A stretch of 35,480 nt of DNA from a bacterium (GTDB taxonomy: Bacteria; Auribacterota; UBA3054), in contig JAFYHD010000003.1 of assembly GCA_017539325.1 (NCBI GenBank), positions 1 through 35,480 of the forward strand. Reading direction: 5' to 3'. Numbering within the stretch: position 1 is the stretch's first letter; each line of letters opens with the position of its first letter. Below the pieces are notes generated by a model. That model was given only the letters and a program-made list of their open reading frames with translations. It made no database searches and was not told the DNA's origin. Both the position numbers and the translations under genes were made by a program. Below are positions 14,481 through 23,143 of the stretch, in pieces.

Positions 14481-16901
14481 TTATTTCTTGTTCTGTTCTA
14501 GGCTGATGATGTAGGGAGAAATGAAGTTTATCCTCTGGGCGATGTTGAGAAGGTGGTCGCCGATCCTTTCGATGTTGCCGATGACGTCCAGGAAGAGGAT
14601 GGTAGCGTTGGGGGAGCACTGGCCGGCTTCCAGACGCTTCATGTGGTTGGCGGTCAGTTTGCGGTGCATCTGGTTGAGATCTTCTTCAAGGGCGACGGCT
14701 TTCCCGGCCGCTTCGCGGTCGGCGTTCTCCAACGCAAGCATGACCTGGTCGAACTGCTTCTGCAGAAGGTCGTTTATCTCGGTCAATTCCCGGATGGCGG
14801 TGTCGGAAAGGGAGATCTGCTCGTCCTTGCGCTTCTGGGCCAGCTCGAGGATGTTTATGGCAAGGTCACCGATACGCTCGATGTCGTGGGAAATGTGCAT
14901 CAGTTCGGGAAGCAGGGCGCCCTCGTCGTCGTTCAGGCTCTGGCGGGCGAGCGCCGAGGTGTAGCTCGTGATCTTCCTGTTGATGCTGTTGATGTCCTCC
15001 TCCCTTTTTCTGATCTTCTTTTCGAAGCGGACGCTGCCTTCGCAGAAGCAGAGATAGGCGTCGTCGCCGTTCTCGTCGGCGCGTTTAAGCATGAAGCGGA
15101 TCTCGCTGACGATCTGGGAGAGAGCCAGGGCGGGCGTTTTCAGAAGGCGCTCGTCAAGCATGGCGTGCTCGGATTCCACCGCTTCCTCCCTTACCGGTAT
15201 GAGCTTTTCGCAGATCCAGGCCAGGGTCCCGGTGAAGGGAACGAGGACGATGACGTTGAGAACGTTGAAGACCGTGTTGGCCATGGCGATGTGGCGGACG
15301 ATGTTCTCGTTGTGGCCGCCCAAGACTTCGCCGGCCGTCATGCAGTTGATGAGGTAGAGGAAGATCGGCTCGCCTTTGTAGAGAATATAAAAGAGCGGCA
15401 GCATGAAGAGCGAGCCGCCCACCTTGATGATCGTGTTGACAAGGGCCGCCCTACGAGCTTTCCTGTTGGCGCCGATGGCGGCGAGGTTGGCGGTGATGGT
15501 CGTGCCGATGTTACAGCCAAGGACCAGCGGGAAAGAGGTGTAGAAGTTGACCAGCCCGCTGCCTGCCAGAGCCATGACGACGCCGATCGTGGCGGCGGAA
15601 CTCTGCACAATCATGGTGGCGACGGTGCCTATGACAAGGGCCGCTATAATGTGCGTGAGAGGCATCAAGCCGTTGGCGGCCGGAGCGCAGTCGAAGGAGC
15701 GGAAAACGTTGACGAAAGTCGGCGAGGTCCTTAAGGGCACGAGCGTCTGGTTCATCATGTCCATGCCGAAGAAGAGAAGGCCGAAGCCCATTATGACGTC
15801 GCCCCAGTAGCGCCCGGCGGCTTTTTTGCTCGAAAGCCTGACGATCAAGCCGATCAGCACGCAGGGAAGCGCCACATCGGAAAGCCCGAAGGCCATGATC
15901 TGCGGCGTAATGGTCGTGCCGATGCAGCTGCCGAAGATAACGCTGATGGCCTGCTCAAGGTTCATTAAGCCGGCGTTCACAAAGCCTACGACCATGACGG
16001 TCGAGGCGCTGGAACTTTGGACTATGGCTGTTATGACGGTGCCGACGACGATGCCGGTGAACTTGTTCTTGACGAAGAGCTGAAGGATGCTTTTAAGCCT
16101 GGCGCCGGCAACGGACTGCAATCCTTCCGACATCATGGTCATACCTAAAAGGAAGAGCGCCATGCCGCCTAATATCGCGATGATGACGGAAGTGGTGTTG
16201 ATGACGACGGACTGGAAGTGCAGTCCTCGCATGTTGGAGACGCCCGGCATCTCCACTTCCGCTATGACTTCCGTTTCGCCGGTAGTCTTGCCGGCCGTTA
16301 TAAGAGTGCCGCCGGTGCCGGTCTCGTCGGTCTTGATCTCTTTCGCGGACAGCCGGCAGCCGGAGAAGGGGTCGATCGCGAAATGAATGGGAACATCCGG
16401 GAGCGGGTTACCGTCTTTGTCGTAGACCGTAAGCGAGAGCATATCCGGGCTCGTGCGGCCGGAAAGGATCTCCTGGCGGGTGTTGTGAAGGGAAAGGCCT
16501 GAAACGATCCTTATCTCACAGCTGACTTCGCCGAAGGGGGATTGCGCCACGGCGCTGATGTGGTGGTCGCCAGTGATCCTGCCGATAGAGACTTTTGCCT
16601 CGGCCGTGCCGCCGGCGTCGGTTTTGACCGCTTCGCCGCCGGGGAAGGTGATCTCGGGATCCATTTCGCGCTGACGGAAGATCACTTCCGCGTCGTTGAC
16701 AGGATCGCGCTGGCCCTTGCCGCCCAAAAGGCCGGGAACTAGGGGCCCCTCGACCTTTACTCTTAAGGTCACGTTCGTCATGGGCGGAACACAGACGACC
16801 GCTTCCCCTAAGGGCGAGATTGCTTCGGGATAATTCTCCTGCCCTTTGGAACAGCCGAGGAGGAGGATGGCGATGATCGTAGGTAAAAGATAGCGCATCA
16901 A
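14481..16901 (-). CDS. Na/Pi cotransporter lipoprotein with Ig-like and PhoU-like domains (paralogue 1)
   Basis: The 806-residue protein begins with a lipoprotein signal (LLLGC, Cys17). Residues about 30-235 contain two invasin/bacterial Ig-like repeats, marked by 'TDAGGTAEAKVSIGRITGDH' and 'TDETGTGGTLITAGKTTGET'. Residues about 237-580 are a NaPi-II (NptA-type) transporter with both substrate motifs intact: QSSS at 295-298 and QSSA at 433-436, plus GCNIGTT. Residues about 600-800 form a PhoU-like helical bundle (HISHDIERIGDLAINILE and IGNIERIGDHLLNIAQRI). It probably imports phosphate with sodium, with the Ig part in the periplasm and PhoU in the cytoplasm. Its start overlaps the stop of paralogue 2 by 4 nt. 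Confidence 0.88.
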   Translation of the reverse strand: MMRYLLPTIIAILLLGCSKGQENYPEAISPLGEAVVCVPPMTNVTLRVKVEGPLVPGLLGGKGQRDPVNDAEVIFRQREMDPEITFPGGEAVKTDAGGTAEAKVSIGRITGDHHISAVAQSPFGEVSCEIRIVSGLSLHNTRQEILSGRTSPDMLSLTVYDKDGNPLPDVPIHFAIDPFSGCRLSAKEIKTDETGTGGTLITAGKTTGETEVIAEVEMPGVSNMRGLHFQSVVINTTSVIIAILGGMALFLLGMTMMSEGLQSVAGARLKSILQLFVKNKFTGIVVGTVITAIVQSSSASTVMVVGFVNAGLMNLEQAISVIFGSCIGTTITPQIMAFGLSDVALPCVLIGLIVRLSSKKAAGRYWGDVIMGFGLLFFGMDMMNQTLVPLRTSPTFVNVFRSFDCAPAANGLMPLTHIIAALVIGTVATMIVQSSAATIGVVMALAGSGLVNFYTSFPLVLGCNIGTTITANLAAIGANRKARRAALVNTIIKVGGSLFMLPLFYILYKGEPIFLYLINCMTAGEVLGGHNENIVRHIAMANTVFNVLNVIVLVPFTGTLAWICEKLIPVREEAVESEHAMLDERLLKTPALALSQIVSEIRFMLKRADENGDDAYLCFCEGSVRFEKKIRKREEDINSINRKITSYTSALARQSLNDDEGALLPELMHISHDIERIGDLAINILELAQKRKDEQISLSDTAIRELTEINDLLQKQFDQVMLALENADREAAGKAVALEEDLNQMHRKLTANHMKRLEAGQCSPNATILFLDVIGNIERIGDHLLNIAQRINFISPYIISLEQNKK

Positions 16902-19246
16902 TCTTTCGTAAGAAGGGTTATGCGTTGAGCGATGTTGAGAAGGTGCCTGGTCATGCGGGACATGATCGTAACGGAGTCGTTGATAAGGACGGCGATCTTG
17001 ATGGAGCGCATGTCGGATTGGTCGCCGGCGGAGTATTCGCTCTGGATCTCGTTGTCAAGCTGCTCGAGCACTTTCCTGCGAATGATGAGCGTGGCCGTGA
17101 TGTCCTCCCTTTCCTTGCTTTTGCCTTTCAGGGCTCTCAGTATTTCGGAGCAGTAGAGGTCCATGGCGGAGAAATAATCCTCGATGGGCTTGACGGATTC
17201 CTTGTGGGCCAAAAGGTCCCTTTCCGCGCAGTTCTTCGCCATGTGCAGGAAGTTGACGGCGATGTCGCCGATACGCTCGATGTCGTGCGCCACGTGGATG
17301 TAGGCCGGGACGCGCTCGGCGTTTGCTTTGTCAACGTTGAATTCGGAGAGCCAGGTAAGGAAGGAGCTGACGTCGCGCTGGAAGTCGTCCAGGTCGTTCT
17401 CGTAATTTATGATCTCCTGGTCTTTGCTGAAATCGTTGTCCATGAAGGCATGGTAGGCGGAGCGCATCATGTCCTGGCCTTTCTCAAGAGCCTCGATAGT
17501 GATCCTCCTGAGCTGGGAGAAGGCGAGGTTGGGAGTCATGAGAAGACGCGTGTCGAGAACGTAGGTGCGTTCGTTTTCCATCGCCTTGACGGGAATGATC
17601 TTTTCACTAAGCTTAACGAGCAGGGAAGAGAAGGGGAGAAGCAGAAGCGCCGTCAGAAGGTTCACCATGGTGTGCGCCATGGCGGCGTGGCGGCCTAACA
17701 GGTCCCCTCTGAAAGCGTCGCCCGGGATGAAGGCGTCGAAGAAAAGCAAAGCTAGCGACCTGTCGCCTATTTTGATGAAGAAGCAGGCCGTGCCGAGGGC
17801 GACGGTGAAGAGGTTAATGATCGTGTGGATGACGGCGACGCGGTGCGCGGCCCTCGACGTTCCCTTGGCGGAAAGATGGACCGCGATGGATTTGCCAAGG
17901 TTGCAGCCGAGGATAAGGGGGCAGATGGTAGCCAAGTTCATCATGCCGGAGCAGGCAAGGATGATGACGGCGCCGACGGTCGCCGCGCTGCTTCTTAGCA
18001 GAGCGCTGACAAAGAAAGCGGCGAAGAAACAGTAAAGGAAGGGGAGGACCTTTCCGGTAGAGCAGTCGAAGACTTGGCCGATCTCTCTGAAGTATTCGCT
18101 GCCTGATAGGGGAGTCAGAGTCTCTTCCAAAAGGTAAAGGGCAAGGAAGACCGTGCCGAACCCGAAGAAGATCCTGCTGAGCGCGTGCCAGAAGTCGCCG
18201 CGGCGGCCGGGAACGAGCCTGAAGACGGCGCCAAGGATAAGGGCCGGCATGATAAGGCCGTAAAGCCGGCAGGCCATGATTTGGGGCGCGACGGTGGAGC
18301 CGATGTTGCAGCCAAGGATCAGCGGAACGGAAACGGAAAGGGAGAGCAGTCCCGCGTTCACGAAGCCTACGACCATGTCGCTGGCGGCGCCGGAGGACTG
18401 CAGAATGGCGGTTACGAAAGCGGCCTTGAAAAGGTCGGAGATCGGGCGGCGCTCCTTGGAGTTGAAGAGGGCTTTCAGTTTCTCGCTGACGGCCGTCCTC
18501 AAGCCGAAGGACATGAAGACCAAGCCGAGGAAGAAGAGCGAGAAGAAGCCGAGGAGTTTAAGAAGCAGGGCGCCCTTGTCGATGGTCTGGACTGTGAAGC
18601 AGAAGCTGTCGTAGGAGGGGACTTCCGCTCGGAGATAGCTTTTGCCGGAAACTTTCGCGCCTTTTATGAAGACTTTGACCTGGCCGTTTTCGTCGGAAGT
18701 CAAAGTGTCGGCGCTGAATTCTACTTTGGGCGAGGAACCCTCGCAGAAGAAGTGGACGGGAACGTCGGTTCTGGGACTCCCGTCGTCGTTGCAGAAACTG
18801 AGGGAAAGTGGTTCCTTGCTGGAGAGGCCGCTGACGGCCTGCTGATTGTCGCCCGTGACGAGTACGCCCCAGTGGAAAGAGAAAGTCGTTTCTTTCTTGG
18901 TGCCGTCAGGCAGACGGAAGCTGGCCTTGGCGTGGTGCGTGCCGGGAGTGGGCGCGATCTTTACCACCGCCTGGGCGAGGCCTTTTTCGTCGGACTGGAC
19001 GCTCTTCTCGTTGGGGAAAGTAACGGCGCCGTCGTCCGACTCGAAAGAAATTTTAACGCCCGGAACAGGCCTGCCGGAGGAATTGAAGACTTTGACCGCC
19101 ATGCACTGGATCTCGGTGGAATCGCCGAGGCAGCGGTTGGCGTCCTGCGCTTCAAGGCTGTCGGGAACTCCGCCCGATTGCGAGCAGGCGGATAGCAGAA
19201 GCGCTGCTGAAAGAAGTATGCCTAGGAGGCGTTGGGAGATTTTCAA
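16898..19246 (-). CDS. Na/Pi cotransporter lipoprotein, divergent paralogue 2
   Basis: The 782-residue protein has the same order of parts as its downstream neighbour: lipobox LLSAC (Cys21), two Ig-like repeats (residues about 45-220, with 'SDEKGLAQAVVKIAPTPGTHH' and 'SDENGQVKVFIKGAKVSGKS'), a NaPi-II core, and a PhoU-like tail (HVAHDIERIGDIAVNFLHMA). The substrate motifs have changed. The first is QSSG (283-286), and the second is RSSA (418-421), where the conserved Gln is Arg. 'GCNIGTT' has become 'GCNLGKS'. Such changes probably alter substrate or transport, and the protein might be a sensor or act as a heterodimer with paralogue 1. It heads the operon; the nifJ terminator lies 25 nt upstream of its start. 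Confidence 0.85.
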   Translation of the reverse strand: MKISQRLLGILLSAALLLSACSQSGGVPDSLEAQDANRCLGDSTEIQCMAVKVFNSSGRPVPGVKISFESDDGAVTFPNEKSVQSDEKGLAQAVVKIAPTPGTHHAKASFRLPDGTKKETTFSFHWGVLVTGDNQQAVSGLSSKEPLSLSFCNDDGSPRTDVPVHFFCEGSSPKVEFSADTLTSDENGQVKVFIKGAKVSGKSYLRAEVPSYDSFCFTVQTIDKGALLLKLLGFFSLFFLGLVFMSFGLRTAVSEKLKALFNSKERRPISDLFKAAFVTAILQSSGAASDMVVGFVNAGLLSLSVSVPLILGCNIGSTVAPQIMACRLYGLIMPALILGAVFRLVPGRRGDFWHALSRIFFGFGTVFLALYLLEETLTPLSGSEYFREIGQVFDCSTGKVLPFLYCFFAAFFVSALLRSSAATVGAVIILACSGMMNLATICPLILGCNLGKSIAVHLSAKGTSRAAHRVAVIHTIINLFTVALGTACFFIKIGDRSLALLFFDAFIPGDAFRGDLLGRHAAMAHTMVNLLTALLLLPFSSLLVKLSEKIIPVKAMENERTYVLDTRLLMTPNLAFSQLRRITIEALEKGQDMMRSAYHAFMDNDFSKDQEIINYENDLDDFQRDVSSFLTWLSEFNVDKANAERVPAYIHVAHDIERIGDIAVNFLHMAKNCAERDLLAHKESVKPIEDYFSAMDLYCSEILRALKGKSKEREDITATLIIRRKVLEQLDNEIQSEYSAGDQSDMRSIKIAVLINDSVTIMSRMTRHLLNIAQRITLLTKD

Positions 19247-19270
19247 AAGGTCCCTTGGGTATTTGTTTTT

Positions 19271-19300
19271 AAAAAGCGGAGCGGCGTGCGCCGCTCCGCT
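19271..19300 (-). terminator. Strong intrinsic terminator after nifJ
   Basis: AGCGGAGCGGC (19275-19285) and GCCGCTCCGCT (19290-19300) pair perfectly around a 4-nt loop. On the minus strand this is followed by a run of T (complement of 19271-19275). It lies 9 nt beyond the nifJ stop. The plus-strand side also has a T-rich tail (19301-19311), so it might work both ways. Confidence 0.85.
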
Positions 19301-19309
19301 TTCTCTTTT

Positions 19310-22300
19310 TTAGTCAAGCTTTATTTCAGAAAGTTTCTGATAGAGCTTGAAGCGGCGTTCCATCAGTTTCGCGCCTTTTTCGACCAGGGCTTCCGCGGTG
19401 GCGGGATCCTGGGCTTTCAGCTGACGGAAGCGGTTTTCGCCGAAGGCGTACTCGGCGTAAGGCAGCGTGGGCGCCTTAGAGTCGAGCTGCAGCGGCTGTT
19501 CCAGGGCAGGATTGTACCTGTAGAGGAGCCAGGCGCCGCTGTTGACGGCCTTCTGCTGCTCTCTGAGGCCGGTCGTCATGTTGATGCCGTGGGCGATGCA
19601 GTGAGCGTAGCAGATGATCAGCGACGGACCGTCGTAAGCTTCAGCCTCGTTGAAGGCTTTGACAGCCTGGGCGGGGTTGGCGCCCAAGGAGACGGAAGCG
19701 ACGTAGACGTTGCCGTAGGTCATGGCGATCATGCCGAGGTCCTTTTTCGGCATTCTCTTGCCGCCGGCCGCGAAGAGGGCCTTGGCGCCAAGCGGAGTAG
19801 CCTTGGACATCTGGCCGCCGGTGTTACTGTAGACTTCCGTGTCGAGGACCAGGATGTTGACGTTGCGGCCGGAAGCGATGACGTGGTCGAGTCCGCCGTA
19901 GCCGATGTCGTAAGCCCAGCCGTCGCCGCCAAGGATCCAGACGGATTTCTTGACGAGGTAGTCGGCCAGGGAGTAGAGCTGCTTGGCTTCCTGCTTGTCG
20001 CACTTAGAGAGGCGCTCTTTCAATTCAGCGACTCTGGCGCGCTGCTCTTCGATCTCAGTCTGGTTGGTCTGAGGAGCGTTCTTGATGGCTTCGAGGAGCG
20101 GCTTGCACTCGGCGGAGCATTCGCAGGCCAAGAGCTTGTCGATCAGTTCGAGCGCGAAGCCTTTGAACTTGTCGACGCCCAGTCTCATGCCGAGACCGAA
20201 TTCCGCGTTGTCCTCAAAGAGAGAGTTGGACCAAGCCGGGCCGCGGCCGTCGGCGCGCTGGCAGTACGGCGTGGTCGGCAGGTTGCCGCCGTAAATGGAG
20301 GAGCAGCCCGTCGCGTTGGCGATCATGGCTCTGTCGCCGAAGAGCTGGCTGAGGAGCTTCACATACGGAGTTTCGCCGCAGCCGGCGCAGGCGCCGCTGT
20401 ACTCGAACAGAGGACGGCGGAGCTGGCTGCCCTTGACGGTGGTCGGGTTGGTCAGTTCGGCTTTCGTTTCGGGGAGATTGAGGAAGAAGGCGTAGTTCTT
20501 GGCTTCGGCTTCTCTCAAAGGCTCCTGCTTCTGCATATTGATGGCTTTCTTGCCTTCCTCGGTCTTGGACTTGGCGGGGCACATCTCGACGCAGGCGCCG
20601 CAGCCCGTGCAGTCTTCCGGAGCGATCTGGACGGTGAACTTTAGGCCAGCGAAAGCGGGCGTCTTGGCGTCGGTGGACTTGAAGGTCTCGGGAGCGCCTT
20701 CGGCGGCTTTCGGCTCATAGGCCTTGATGCGGATGGCGGCGTGCGGGCAGTACAGGGAGCACATGCCGCACTGGATACAAGTATTGGGATCCCAGACCGG
20801 GATGTTGACGGCGATGTTTCTCTTCTCGTACTGCGTCGTGGCGGTCGGGAAGGTGCCGTCCACCGGCATGGCGGAGACAGGCAGATCGTTGCCGTTGCCG
20901 GCGATCATGACGCCCGTCACCTTCTGGACGAATTCCGGAGCGTCGGAAGGCACGGCGGGCTTCATCGGTTTCTCGGTGTTGACGACCATCTTGTCCTTCG
21001 GCATTTCGGAAACGGCCTGGAGACCGGCGTCGACGGCCTTGTTGTTCATGGCCACGACGGCTTCGCCCTTCTTGCTATAGGACTTGACGATGTATTCCCT
21101 GATCTTGGCGACCGCGGTCTCGGGATCCATGACCTTACTGATCATGAAGAAGGCGGTCTGAAGGATGGTGTTTGTCCTGCTGCCAAGGCCGATCTTCTCA
21201 GCTTCTTTGATGGCGTTGACCGTGAAGAAGCGGGCCTTCTTTTGGATCAGCTGTTCCTGGACCTTCTTGGGCAGATGCTGCCAGGTCTCTTCCGCGGTGT
21301 CATAGAGGGAGGAGACGAGGAAGGTGCCGCCTTCTTTCAGGTTGGAGAGCATGTCGTACTTCTCGAGGAAGGAGTACTGGTGGCAGGCGATGAAGTCAGC
21401 CTTCGTGATCAGGTAAGCGCTCGCGATGGGGTTCTTGCCGAAACGGAGGTGGGAGGTCGTCAAGCCGCCGGCCTTCTTGGAGTCATAGACGAAGTAGCCC
21501 TGGGCGTAGTTGTCGGTGTAGTTGCCGATGATCTTAATGGAGTTCTTGTTGGCGCCGACCGTGCCGTCGGAACCGAGGCCGTAGAACATGGCGCAGTAGG
21601 TGTCGGTGTTTTCCTCAGCCTGCCAGGCAGGATCGTAAGGAAGGCTGGTGCCCATAACGTCGTCGTTGATGCCGATCGTGAAGTGATTCTTCGGTTCTTT
21701 GGCTTCGAGGTTGTCGAGGATGCCTTTGCACATGGCGTCCGTGAATTCCTTGCTGCCGAGGCCGTAGCGGCCGCCGACCACCACGGGCATGGCAAAGGGC
21801 GCCTTGCCGGTCTGGACGGCTTCCGCCAGAGCGGAGCAAACGTCTTCGTAAAGCGGTTCGCCCTGGGAGCCGGGCTCTTTAGTTCTGTCGAGGACGGCCA
21901 CGCGCTTGACGGTCTTCGGCATGGCGGCCGCGAACATCTCGCCGGCAAACGGACGGAAGAGGCGGACTTTCACGAGACCGACCTTCTTGCCCTGCTTGGC
22001 GAGAGCGGTAACGACTTCTTCCATGGTGCCGGCGCCGGAACCCATGGCGACGACCACGTTCTCGGCTTCGGGATGACCGACGTACTCGTAGACCTTATAC
22101 TGACGGCCGACGATAGAGGCGAACTCATCCATGGCGGCCTGCACGAGCTGCGGGCAAGCCTGATAGTATTTGTTGACGGTCTCGCGACCCTGGAAGTAAA
22201 CGTCAGGGTTTTGGGCGGTGCCGCGCATAGAGGGCCTATCCGGGCAGAGGCCGCGCTTACGGTTCTCAAGCACGAGGTCGAAGGGAATCATCTTCTTCAT

Positions 22301-22870
22301 GTCTTCATAATCGAGGACCTCGACCTTCTGAATTTCATGAGAGGTACGGAAGCCGTCGAAGAAGTGCACGAAAGGAACTCTGCTGGTCAAAGTCGCTTTC
22401 TGGGCGATGAGGGCGAAGTCCATGACTTCCTGGACCGTGTTGGAGCAGAGCATGGCGAAGCCGGTCTGACGAACGGCCATCACATCGGAATGGTCGCCGA
22501 AAATGGAAAGACCCTGGCAGGCCAAGGCGCGGGCGGTGACGTGGAAGACCGTAGAGGTCAGTTCGCCGGCGATCTTGTACATGTTCGGGATCATCAGAAG
22601 CAGGCCCTGGGAGGCCGTAAAGGTCGTCGTCAAAGCGCCGGCGGTAAGGGCGCCGTGCACAGCGCCGGAAGCGCCGCCTTCGGACTGAAGTTCGGAAACG
22701 GAGGGGATGGTGCCCCAGATGTTGGGCTGATTCGCGGCGGATTTGGCGTCGGAGATCTCACCCATGGGGGAGGAAGGCGTGATCGGGTAAATGGCGATCA
22801 CTTCGTTTGTGGCGTGGGCCACGTGGGCGGCTGCGGTATTGCCGTCCATACACTCTTTTTTGCGAGCCAT
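19310..22870 (-). CDS. nifJ: Pyruvate:ferredoxin (flavodoxin) oxidoreductase, single-chain
   Basis: The 1186-residue fused enzyme converts pyruvate and CoA to acetyl-CoA, CO2 and reduced ferredoxin. The N-terminal domain starts 'DGNTAAAHVAHATNEVIAIYPITPSSPMGE'. Two [4Fe-4S] ferredoxin motifs follow (CIQCGMCSLYCP near residue 700 and CTGCGACVEMCP near 757). Then come the proximal-cluster cysteines (CAGCGETPY near 828 and ATGCSSIYGGNLPTTPY) and the thiamine diphosphate site (GDGWAYDIGYGGLDH near 983, with TEVYSNTGGQ further on). All expected cysteines are present. Length matches the family. AAGGA 5' of the ATG supports the start. This central anaerobic enzyme indicates a fermentative or strictly anaerobic metabolism. 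It is a single-gene unit with its own promoter and terminator. Confidence 0.97.
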   Translation of the reverse strand: MARKKECMDGNTAAAHVAHATNEVIAIYPITPSSPMGEISDAKSAANQPNIWGTIPSVSELQSEGGASGAVHGALTAGALTTTFTASQGLLLMIPNMYKIAGELTSTVFHVTARALACQGLSIFGDHSDVMAVRQTGFAMLCSNTVQEVMDFALIAQKATLTSRVPFVHFFDGFRTSHEIQKVEVLDYEDMKKMIPFDLVLENRKRGLCPDRPSMRGTAQNPDVYFQGRETVNKYYQACPQLVQAAMDEFASIVGRQYKVYEYVGHPEAENVVVAMGSGAGTMEEVVTALAKQGKKVGLVKVRLFRPFAGEMFAAAMPKTVKRVAVLDRTKEPGSQGEPLYEDVCSALAEAVQTGKAPFAMPVVVGGRYGLGSKEFTDAMCKGILDNLEAKEPKNHFTIGINDDVMGTSLPYDPAWQAEENTDTYCAMFYGLGSDGTVGANKNSIKIIGNYTDNYAQGYFVYDSKKAGGLTTSHLRFGKNPIASAYLITKADFIACHQYSFLEKYDMLSNLKEGGTFLVSSLYDTAEETWQHLPKKVQEQLIQKKARFFTVNAIKEAEKIGLGSRTNTILQTAFFMISKVMDPETAVAKIREYIVKSYSKKGEAVVAMNNKAVDAGLQAVSEMPKDKMVVNTEKPMKPAVPSDAPEFVQKVTGVMIAGNGNDLPVSAMPVDGTFPTATTQYEKRNIAVNIPVWDPNTCIQCGMCSLYCPHAAIRIKAYEPKAAEGAPETFKSTDAKTPAFAGLKFTVQIAPEDCTGCGACVEMCPAKSKTEEGKKAINMQKQEPLREAEAKNYAFFLNLPETKAELTNPTTVKGSQLRRPLFEYSGACAGCGETPYVKLLSQLFGDRAMIANATGCSSIYGGNLPTTPYCQRADGRGPAWSNSLFEDNAEFGLGMRLGVDKFKGFALELIDKLLACECSAECKPLLEAIKNAPQTNQTEIEEQRARVAELKERLSKCDKQEAKQLYSLADYLVKKSVWILGGDGWAYDIGYGGLDHVIASGRNVNILVLDTEVYSNTGGQMSKATPLGAKALFAAGGKRMPKKDLGMIAMTYGNVYVASVSLGANPAQAVKAFNEAEAYDGPSLIICYAHCIAHGINMTTGLREQQKAVNSGAWLLYRYNPALEQPLQLDSKAPTLPYAEYAFGENRFRQLKAQDPATAEALVEKGAKLMERRFKLYQKLSEIKLD

Positions 22871-22897
22871 AGCGTTCCTTTTTTAATTTGTGGTTAA

Positions 22898-22926
22898 AAA
22901 ATAGTTTTACACGAATTATTGATCAA
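22898..22926 (-). promoter_or_regulatory. Candidate nifJ promoter
   Basis: On the minus strand TTGATC (22921-22926), a 17-nt spacer and TATTTT (22898-22903) lie about 30-55 nt before the nifJ start. A consensus TATAAT slightly further upstream (22926-22931) is an alternative -10, but without a good -35. Confidence 0.4.
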
Positions 22927-22978
22927 TTATAGCAAATGCCCCGAGGCCTCCGCAAGGAGGAGTTTGGAGAGCGACCAC

Positions 22979-23008
22979 TTGATTTTTAACCGCCGTTTTT
23001 GATATTAT
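22979..23008 (+). promoter_or_regulatory. Candidate tRNA-Val promoter
   Basis: TTGATT (22979-22984) and TATTAT (23003-23008) are 18 nt apart, and the mature tRNA begins 25 nt after the -10. This is a good position for a tRNA promoter. Confidence 0.5.
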
Positions 23009-23032
23009 GTCCTCACATGTTTTTTGTGATGA

Positions 23033-23109
23033 GGGCGGCTAGCTCAGTTGGTTAGAGCGCATGCTCGACATGCATGAGGTCACTGGTTCAAATCCAGTGT
23101 CGCCCACCA
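23033..23109 (+). tRNA. tRNA-Val(GAC) with C33
   Basis: A full cloverleaf is visible. The acceptor stem is GGGCGGC with GTCGCCC (one G-U pair), the D arm GCTC/GAGC, the anticodon stem CATGC/GCATG, the T arm ACTGG-TTCAAAT-CCAGT, and the CCA end is encoded. The anticodon loop is TCGACAT, giving anticodon GAC (valine), but position 33 is C where U is almost invariant in bacterial elongator tRNAs. Confidence 0.93.
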
Positions 23110-23143
23110 TCTCCTTTCTTTTTAGACCAAAGCACACCTATTT

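Noticed and set aside
14553-15734. 393-codon open frame opposite the first Na/Pi cotransporter
   Set aside because: Shadow frame of a well-supported gene; low-complexity Gly/Val/Asp-rich translation without family motifs.
20741-22897. 718-codon open frame on the plus strand opposite nifJ
   Set aside because: It lies entirely antisense to a clear pyruvate:ferredoxin oxidoreductase. Its composition (Gly, Asp, Val, His) is the usual shadow of a GC-rich coding strand and no domain is recognisable.
22947-22960. CCTCC-GCAA-GGAGG hairpin upstream of tRNA-Val
   Set aside because: A 5-bp stem without a T run; too weak to call as a terminator or regulatory element.
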